This document shows positions 57,940 through 64,000 of a stretch of DNA of 64,000 nucleotides, one piece after another. A program made the position numbers and the translations under genes. The notes under the pieces were generated by a model. The model saw only the letters and a program-made list of their open reading frames with translations. It did not search any database and was not told where the DNA came from. How positions within the stretch are numbered: position 1 is the stretch's first letter; each line of letters opens with the position of its first letter. This DNA comes from Gymnothorax reevesii (lineage: Eukaryota > Chordata > Actinopteri > Anguilliformes > Muraenidae): the NCBI GenBank assembly GCA_029721435.1, contig CM056573.1, forward strand, positions 48,830,501 through 48,894,500, in the 5' to 3' direction.

Positions 57940-58730
57940 AGTAGACACCAGGGTGAAAAGTATCAGCTGGCAGTGCAGTGACGGATTCAGTGACACTTCC
58001 TCTGGCCTGGATGTACTAATGCTGTTCATCCTGTCAACATGTGACACGCAAGTCAGCCATGCCTCTCCCAGCACCCTGACCGGAGTTACACCAGCAGGCC
58101 CATTCTTTGGCTGACTGGCACTGACTTGGGCCTCCAGCAATTCAGTGCAAAATTCAGCACTGGGTACTGCGGCCAAGTTCCTGTCCTGGCCCTAGTTGTG
58201 CTCGCCCAGGGAGACAGGGCTCCTGGGAGCAGTTGGTCTCTGTAGCTTCTCAGGCTCTCGTTTTCACTGTCAACAGCCCTGAGGAGCATTGCTCTGCTCT
58301 GTCTCAAAAATCAGGGGGAATTTGTTTTCACTGACTTGGCTATCCCAAGGTGCTTTGTAGGCTTTAGATCTGGTTAGGGAGTAGAGAGCTGATGGCCGCC
58401 TCTGCTAATGAGGCTTGATCACACCCAGGCCTTGCGGTACGGGAGGGCCGGGGTCAGACTGATTGTGTGAGGCATGCAGCAGCAGGAGATGCCAGAGCTG
58501 ACACTGGTGAGAGAACACACGTTTCCCTTAGTTACATGCACCGCTGCGCAAGTCACCAAAAACACACAAGCCCAACTTGCGGACCCTGTCATTTTTAATG
58601 GCGCTCAAATTAGACCTGTTTTCATTGCTGTAGCACTCTCTGACTGTATTGAAAAGTGGCTTTTATGCGAGCCGCTTAAATCAGAAAATCCAGGGCGATG
58701 TCAATCGTTCTTTGATTCATGAACTTTCCA
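57940..58730. other. GC-richer unique island, candidate conserved non-coding region
   Basis: About 800 bp with balanced base composition between AT-rich flanks and no transposon hallmarks. Homeodomain-like words (gctaatgagg, ttttaatgg, gatgtcaatc) are present. Open frames here show no known domain. Conservation is untested. Confidence 0.25.
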
Positions 58731-59435
58731 ACCATTTTACTCCATGAGTTGGGTCTGAACAAATCAACATCAAATTACTCATGGACTGTAATTCATAAGG
58801 GGATAACTTTGGGTAGCTGTTATGACTGCTACGTTTCCACAGCAAAATTTCAGCCGCATTCCCTTTAGAGGAAATGTGCTATATACAGTAGTGCTTTCCA
58901 AATGCCGAGAACATGACATTCATGAGTGCTCTCGAAAGTCTGTGACTGTCAAAAAATTCTTTACTTCAAAAAACAGATCAGTATCGTCCTCATTTTGCAC
59001 TAAATAGTTTTGAAAGACAGTTTCATTTAATGGCCTCTAGAATTTCTTCTGGGGAAGTAAACTGACGGGTAAGACTCAGTATGACTCTGTTTTGGGTTAC
59101 CATCAAAGCCTGGGAAGGGAATACTGCCAAGAGTTCCAGTAAAGAAAATTATTTTAAAATTAGCTTAACTTGGTTCCTCATAAATCCCAAAACCAATAGC
59201 GCGTGTTTGTGGTAGACATTTTTATTCAGTCTCAGGGCAGTGAGAGACCAGATCTGGTAACGCCTTCAGGGGATTTGACATTCTGGCCAAAAATGTGACA
59301 TGACAGAGGTTTATAAATTAATTTGACAACTGCATGTTCTCACAGCTCTGAGTGTAAAAGTACTGATGTTATTGTTGATGAAATTGCTACTCTTCTAGAC
59401 ACATTGTTATGAATGACTTGTTTGGCAAACACTGA
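58731..59435. other. Unrecognised sequence
   Basis: Nothing recognised. Confidence 0.4.
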
Positions 59436-60176
59436 AGCTGCGTTTCCATTACCACAAGAAATGTGAAAAACCTAAATATCGCAATAAAAAACTGGTAGTG
59501 GTAACACCTAATTTTCGAGAAAAAAAAAAAAACTCAAATATCGATAAAAAGTTTTTACGCTCTCGTGGGGTGGTTTTTCAGAAGTGTCAATAACGAACTT
59601 TATCGCAAAAGTATAATAGAAACGCTTTATTCGCTAAACATGACGTCACCGGACAAAATTCACCTATTACCCTATACTCGGCACAGGTTGCGAGTTTGAA
59701 CAGGGCAACAGCCACTCGCTTCCGAGCCGGTACCGCCTCCCTGGGATAGAACACGTTTGGTGGTAAATCTGGTACTCTAACCTCGCAGAGCTGATGGAGC
59801 ATCTCGCGGGTCATCTTGAAGGTCTGGATCCAGGTTTCTTCTGCGAACTCCTCGGTCACGATCACCTCCCAAAATCCCTCATTCGTGGCTGCTGCCTTAC
59901 ATCAGGGCCCTGCCGCTATAAAATGACCCGCTGCCTTCGCCTTCTGTTAAAAATCGCCACGGGAACAGCGGTAGCAGCATCCATTACAGTGATACTGTAC
60001 CAACGTGCACAATGTTATGACCATCCAAACTGTGTGCAGAATCATGGGGCGCGCGACTTCACGAGAATTACGGTAAACTTTTAAGTTTGGAAACGGCTGC
60101 AAGTTGCAGTTGTACTTTATCGAAACGTGAGAAATATCGATTTTATTTTGCGCAAAACTGTAATGGAAACGCAGCT
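59436..60176 (-). mobile_element. Non-autonomous Harbinger element with transposase remnant
   Basis: 17-bp inverted ends AGCTGCGTTTCCATTAC and GTAATGGAAACGCAGCT, flanked by TGA on both sides (59433-59435 and 60177-60179). Subterminal atatcgataaaa / tatcga motifs repeat. At 741 bp it retains only the N-terminal transposase coding region. Confidence 0.75.
59650..59984 (-). pseudogene. Harbinger transposase N-terminus (HARBI1-like)
   Basis: Start codon at 59984 (MDAATAVPVAIFNRRRRQRV) and a stop soon after. A second frame reads VTEEFAEETWIQTFKMTREM, LHQLCEV, then PREAVPARKRVAVALFKLAT and EYRVIGEF. This is the helical N-terminal region of a HARBI1-type nuclease. The sequence then leaves the family, so the HTH signature and the catalytic core are deleted. 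Confidence 0.65.
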
Positions 60177-60201
60177 TGAGTTTTGTGTGAGTGTGAGTAA
60201 G

Positions 60202-60204
<3 letters not shown>

Positions 60205-60255
<51 letters not shown>

Positions 60256-60277
60256 TGCGCGCTTGTGTGTGTATGCA
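60205..60277. repeat. (GT)n/(GC) microsatellite
   Basis: Long GT run with a GCGC stretch near its end; alternating purine-pyrimidine. Confidence 0.95.
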
Positions 60278-60711
60278 TGTTTATGTGTATGAATGTGAGT
60301 GCCTGTGTGTGTGAGTGTGTGTGTGATTTTCATGCGTATGTTTCTTTGCATGTGTGTACGCACTGTACTGTGCAGTACTGTGCAAAAATTTTAAGCGCAT
60401 TTCCATTTGGCATGGATGTTTTTTATACAAAGAGCTTCTAACTATGAAGAAAGCTTATTAGAGAAATTTCCACAGTTCTCTTGCATACTGGCTGGTTCAC
60501 TTACTTCTGTCTCCAGTGGTAATTTCAGACAACTTAGTTGATGATGAGATCATCATGGGTGTTTAGCTTTGCTCGCTTAAAGGAAATATAACATTTCTCG
60601 ATAGCATTTAATTGTTTTTCAAATCAATGTATGGAAATATTGTGCTATTTTCTCTGTAAACTGTTATAAATTGACTGAATTTAACAGTTAAATTAATTGT
60701 TAGCAGGGTTA

Positions 60712-61977
60712 GGGGAGACCGGGGTTACTTCGGTCACGGGGTAAGGTTTGTCACCCCAGTTTTTTTAATTGCAAATGCACTGACAAGAAAAAGAGACTGC
60801 ACAAATTATGTGACATCCCAGCGACGTCATCTCTTGGAAAGAAGAAGGACTTGTAGTGCCATGTAAGTGTTTTCTGCCTAAATAACTAAATTTTGGCCCA
60901 AATTCCAGACTTTAAGTTTCTGAAAGAAATGCGTCTAGCTTCATTGAAGACAAAGATTTCCACTGTGTTTTTACTGTTTCATAAACGTATGTAACTAGAG
61001 TTATTATCAACACATAAGATAAAGGCCTGATGCAATCATGAGATGAGAGATGCGGCCTGATTTCCAAAATGAGAGCACGGGGCTACACTGGCCAAACAGC
61101 ATGGGGTTAGTTTTTCAGGGTGCTGAGGTTGCACCACTTGTAGGTCCTGCGTTTGGCCTATATTGAAATATTCCAAAGTCAAATATAGGAGCCGATTTAT
61201 TGTTTTTCAGACACCTATAGTGTCTTAATTCAAATATTTTCATTTACTTTATGTTTATGATAGAGAACCTGTTAGGGCTTTTGTTTGGAGGACACAAGTA
61301 TGGGTTTGTAAGGGTTTGGTCCTTGCAACCCCTCCCCTTTCTCACTCTTTCACCTACACCTGAATGGGCCACAGGTGGGGCCAATTAAAGTGGAGGTGTT
61401 GGCAGAGTATTTAGGGTTAGCAGGTGCTAGTCCTGGGCCTCTGCATTTCATTCCATTCCTTTGTCAGTGGGAATGTTTGCCGCTCCTCTTTGGTGCTGTG
61501 GTCCTTACTCATCATCCAAAGGTGGAGAGGAGTGGGTCCAGTGCTTCTCATGCAAAGGGTGGGCACATGAGGACTGTGCCAATGTCAGTAGGCTCGCCTA
61601 CATATGTCATAACTGCTACTCTAATGGTGATTATGCATAAATCATAGCTTGTGTTGGTTCGTTGTAAAAATAGAACAGTTCTCAGCATTTCTGTTATGAG
61701 AATATTGGACTGCCTTTTTCAGCTTCAGATTCAGCTGATTTTACCCCACCCATCTCACAAAGTAACCCCGGGTATGGGGTTACTTCAGCAAGTTTGTGAC
61801 AGGTCGAAAATTGAAAATTGTGACGAAAATATACGTTATACTTAGATTGTATGAATACAACCTTTATAGGCGACATTTTGCACTACACTTCGACCATAAA
61901 GGTATTTCTCTAAGTTTCAGCAACAAAGAGTTATGAAGCCAAATACAAAATCCTAACGAGGTAACCCCGGTCTCCCC
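60712..61977 (+). mobile_element. Pogo-like DNA transposon copy 2
   Basis: Inverted ends GGGGAGACCGGGGTTAC (60712-60728) and GTAACCCCGGTCTCCCC (61961-61977) are perfect, with TA on both sides (60710-60711 and 61978-61979). It is the longer relative of the copy at 17722-18372. 1266 bp is too short for a complete transposase; most of the catalytic part is missing. Confidence 0.8.
61375..61625 (+). pseudogene. C-terminal zinc-finger end of a pogo-like transposase (copy 2)
   Basis: After IKVEVLAEYLGLAGA the frame shifts, then GEEWVQCFSCKGWAHEDCAN and AYICHNCY follow (61522-61619). All seven finger ligands are present: CxxC, H, C, CxxC in the order C-C-H-C-C-C with a conserved Trp pair. This resembles the PHD-like knuckle at the C-terminus of many pogo/jerky-type DDE transposases. 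Only the C-terminus is preserved. Confidence 0.55.
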
Positions 61978-62900
61978 TATTATAGTTAATGAAAACTAAG
62001 ACTAAAACCAAAACTAGCAGTGAAAAAATAATTTAGTTAACTGAAATAAAAATGTCAATTTAAAAGAAAACGAAAACTAAATAAAAACTACAATGAATAA
62101 TACCAAACTAACTAAAACTAAACTGAATAGCAGATGAAGTGAGCTTCGTTTTCGTTGATCGTTCCCTCGGGTACTGTCCTGTTCAGTCAGAGTTAACCGG
62201 TTGCTTCCAGAGGGGGGCAGCATAGCGGACATCAGCTGCCGTCGTGACGCATGAACCATCTATTTCTTACCATCTGCGAAATAACTGAGCATGATGACTG
62301 TATGGGGTGAGATAGATTGGATTTTTTTTTTTTCAGTTATATTAGTATCATCAGGGTCACATGTTAAAAAAAGATGATGGTTAAAGAATACAGGATTAAT
62401 AAAGGGACTCGGTAAAAACATATTTGGTTTCATGCATTCTTTTATCCTTGTCAGCTTCCACAAATTAAGGCCTTCCTCCTAACACCTGAAAAACTAAAAC
62501 TAAAACTAAATAAAAATGAAACTAAAACTAATCAATTCCTTAGAATAAAAACTAAACTAAAACTGCTTAATCACTTTTTCAGCTAACTAAAACTACACTG
62601 AAATAAAAAAACAAACAAACTGAAAAACTAAATAAAAATAAAAACTAATGAAAATGTCAAAACTATAATAACCTTGCTAGTAAGTAGAGTCCTGCGCATT
62701 TGACTGTGGTTTACAATTAACATACACAGAACGTTTGTTATCAACTGATAAAATGGTAAAAATTACAGCTGAAATAAATGGCAAAAACACGGGCCAGTTT
62801 CTAACAGTGTAGGTATCACATTAGAAAATAATACATTTTTATTTAAATTTGAATCATGAAAATCTCTGGTACATGAGACTTTTGCACAGTGCTGTATCTA

Positions 62901-62934
62901 TGTGTATGTGAGTGTGTTTGTGTGTGTGTGTGCG
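62901..62934. repeat. (GT)n microsatellite
   Basis: GT-rich, interrupted. Confidence 0.85.
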
Positions 62935-64000
62935 CAAGCGTATATATTTGTGTGATGTGTTTGTCTCTGTGCGTATCGTGGGGGAACCTTTCATCATACT
63001 GCAGCTGTTGGCTGTCTCCGCTCCTCCCAGGAGCTGTCATAATCTCCCGTAGGGTGTCTGTTCACCTTTCACCGGGACACTTTTCGGCCTCCCTCTCTCA
63101 GCTGTCTGCACTGAACTTTTAGGAGTGGGTCAATCTTTCTGACAGCCAGTCTGGACCCATTTTAGGCTCCAGTCCAGCCGGTCTCCTTCGCAGCCTGGCA
63201 GCTGCTCTCTGGGTGGGTCAGGTCTCTGTTTCAGTCGGGCTGCCTGGTCGATATTTAGAAGCACCAGACATTCACAAGAAAGACAAAGATCGTACATACT
63301 AACCTCAACTAAAGATCAGCAGACTCGCAGAGAACTTCACATTTTGGTAAATCGGTCACCTTAGTATATGGAGAGTATACTGTGCCAATGTTCCGAATGA
63401 TCCAGAATTATGGCATTACTGCATTCAGACCAGTGCAAATAAAATAAATTTACCTTGGGACTGACACACACCCCAATAAACAAATGTTTTTGGTCTGGTT
63501 TTATTTTCGTTTCCCTTACACAAAGGTTTGTTAATTGTTTTGCAGTTTATTTGGTCATCTATTGCCCAGAATTTGTCATATTACACTGATTTTGAATTTC
63601 CTTCCTGTTTCATGCTGTTATAATCATTTAAGGTCGGGCTGCACATTCAAGGCTTTGGGACCACTTGAATCACAATGGACAGCAGGGTGTAGTTTGTGGG
63701 TTCTTTTGGTTTCCTAGTTTTTTGTCTCAGTCTCCGTACCAGTCGGACCATTGAAATCCCAAAGCATTAGCTCTTTACATGCCAGAATTCTGTCCTTGAC
63801 CGCCTTACTGCATACAGTGGGTAGTTACCCATACATGTGTAAGACTGCTATGTCTATCAAGCATCTGGTAATGGGCTTCCTGTGTAGAATTTGCAGTAAC
63901 AACCTGCAGCTGCAGTCAAAAGCAAAGAACAACACCCCTAAGTGATGAATGTTTAATTTTCAGAGGCCTGAGTCACTGACCTCAAGAAACGTGGAATGGT
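62935..64000. other. Unique-looking sequence to the window edge
   Basis: No exon recognised. 62990-63250 is less AT-rich and free of repeats I know. Confidence 0.35.

Larger units (their letters stand above)
60705..62685. mobile_element. aaactaaaact-rich interspersed repeat, split by the pogo-like element
   Basis: Left tip gcagggtta, right-hand continuation tattatagttaatgaaaac, and at the far end ataataaccttgc, which inverts to gcaaggttattat. The arms consist of actaaaactaaa-type sequence. 62140-62460 is a different, unrecognised core. Confidence 0.55.
60660..62740. repeat. Dispersed repeat as at 5905-6032, split by insertions
   Basis: Left part gactgaatttaacagttaaa (60674-60693); right part aagtagagtcctgcgcattt, then gactgtggttta (62690 onward). 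Both match the continuous copy at 5905-6032. Confidence 0.6.
60373..62894. mobile_element. Tc1/mariner-like termini enclosing a nested stack
   Basis: The left tip cagtactgtgcaaaaa (60373-60388) and the right tip cttttgcacagtgctg (inverted: cagcactgtgcaaaag) match at 14 of 16 positions; TA follows the right tip at 62895. No transposase trace is seen between them. All other elements listed in this interval lie inside. Confidence 0.45.

Noticed and set aside
59947..60441. 138- and 104-codon frames on opposite strands
   Set aside because: They are translations of the GT microsatellite and Harbinger tail.
62205..62225. Possible second CTCF motif (ccagaggggggcagc)
   Set aside because: It misses the consensus by one inserted or shifted base and has no supporting context.

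Overview
The window is nuclear DNA of a vertebrate, almost certainly a ray-finned (teleost) fish. The evidence is its mix of mobile elements: a Gmr1-type Ty3/Gypsy element with integrase ahead of reverse transcriptase, a sushi-like Gypsy relic, many Tc1-type transposons, PIF/Harbinger elements, a ZMYM-like hAT relic, pogo-like elements with a C-terminal zinc finger, and a tRNA-derived SINE with an L2-like tail. Dinucleotide microsatellites and long AT-rich unique stretches complete the picture. I recognise no host protein-coding exon, tRNA, rRNA or CRISPR array. Nearly all real coding capacity belongs to transposons and most of it is broken.

Layout. 1-4150: the 3' half of a Gmr1-type retrotransposon and its LTR, inserted in the coding part of a hAT transposon. 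6180-7130: small inverted-repeat elements, two of them back to back. 8106-11560: a decayed minus-strand sushi-like Gypsy element with a small palindromic element inside it. 11740-13320: a Tc1 remnant cut by a solo LTR with a 5-bp target duplication. 13780-17200: more inverted-repeat elements, an exact 82-bp tandem repeat, a long hairpin, and a structurally complete Tc1-type transposon (15173-16726). 17722-18372: first pogo-like copy. 19063-20240: LINE fragments. 20560-26460: mostly unique DNA with a promoter-like CCAAT/PBX-MEIS cluster near 22.94-23.04 kb. 26461-28221: a Tc1 relic and a palindromic element. 28.2-39.1 kb: mostly unique, AT-rich, with LTR-like fragments around 31.7-33.05 kb. 39.1-42.1 kb: a nested stack inside a minisatellite. 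43101-43809, 48960-51596 and 59436-60176: three Harbinger-type elements with 3-bp target duplications; the second carries remnants of both the transposase and its Myb-like partner. 44386-44640 and about 53590-53872: SINEs. 47347-48834, 55908-56260: Tc1 relics. 60373-62894: a four-layer nest ending in the second pogo-like copy.

How the parts work together: they do not form a host pathway. The window is a record of successive insertions in what looks like intergenic or intronic DNA. The most informative points are the INT-RT gene order of the first element, a perfect CTCF-type motif in its LTR, a Tc1 transposase frame that is open from end to end but whose N-terminus is frame-shifted, the nested loci whose insertion order can be read from the sequence, and a candidate TALE/NF-Y regulatory cluster. 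I did not find a convincing new biological system; the findings are mostly structural or regulatory leads. No alignment or database search was run: family names rest on recalled motifs, and junctions were read by eye.
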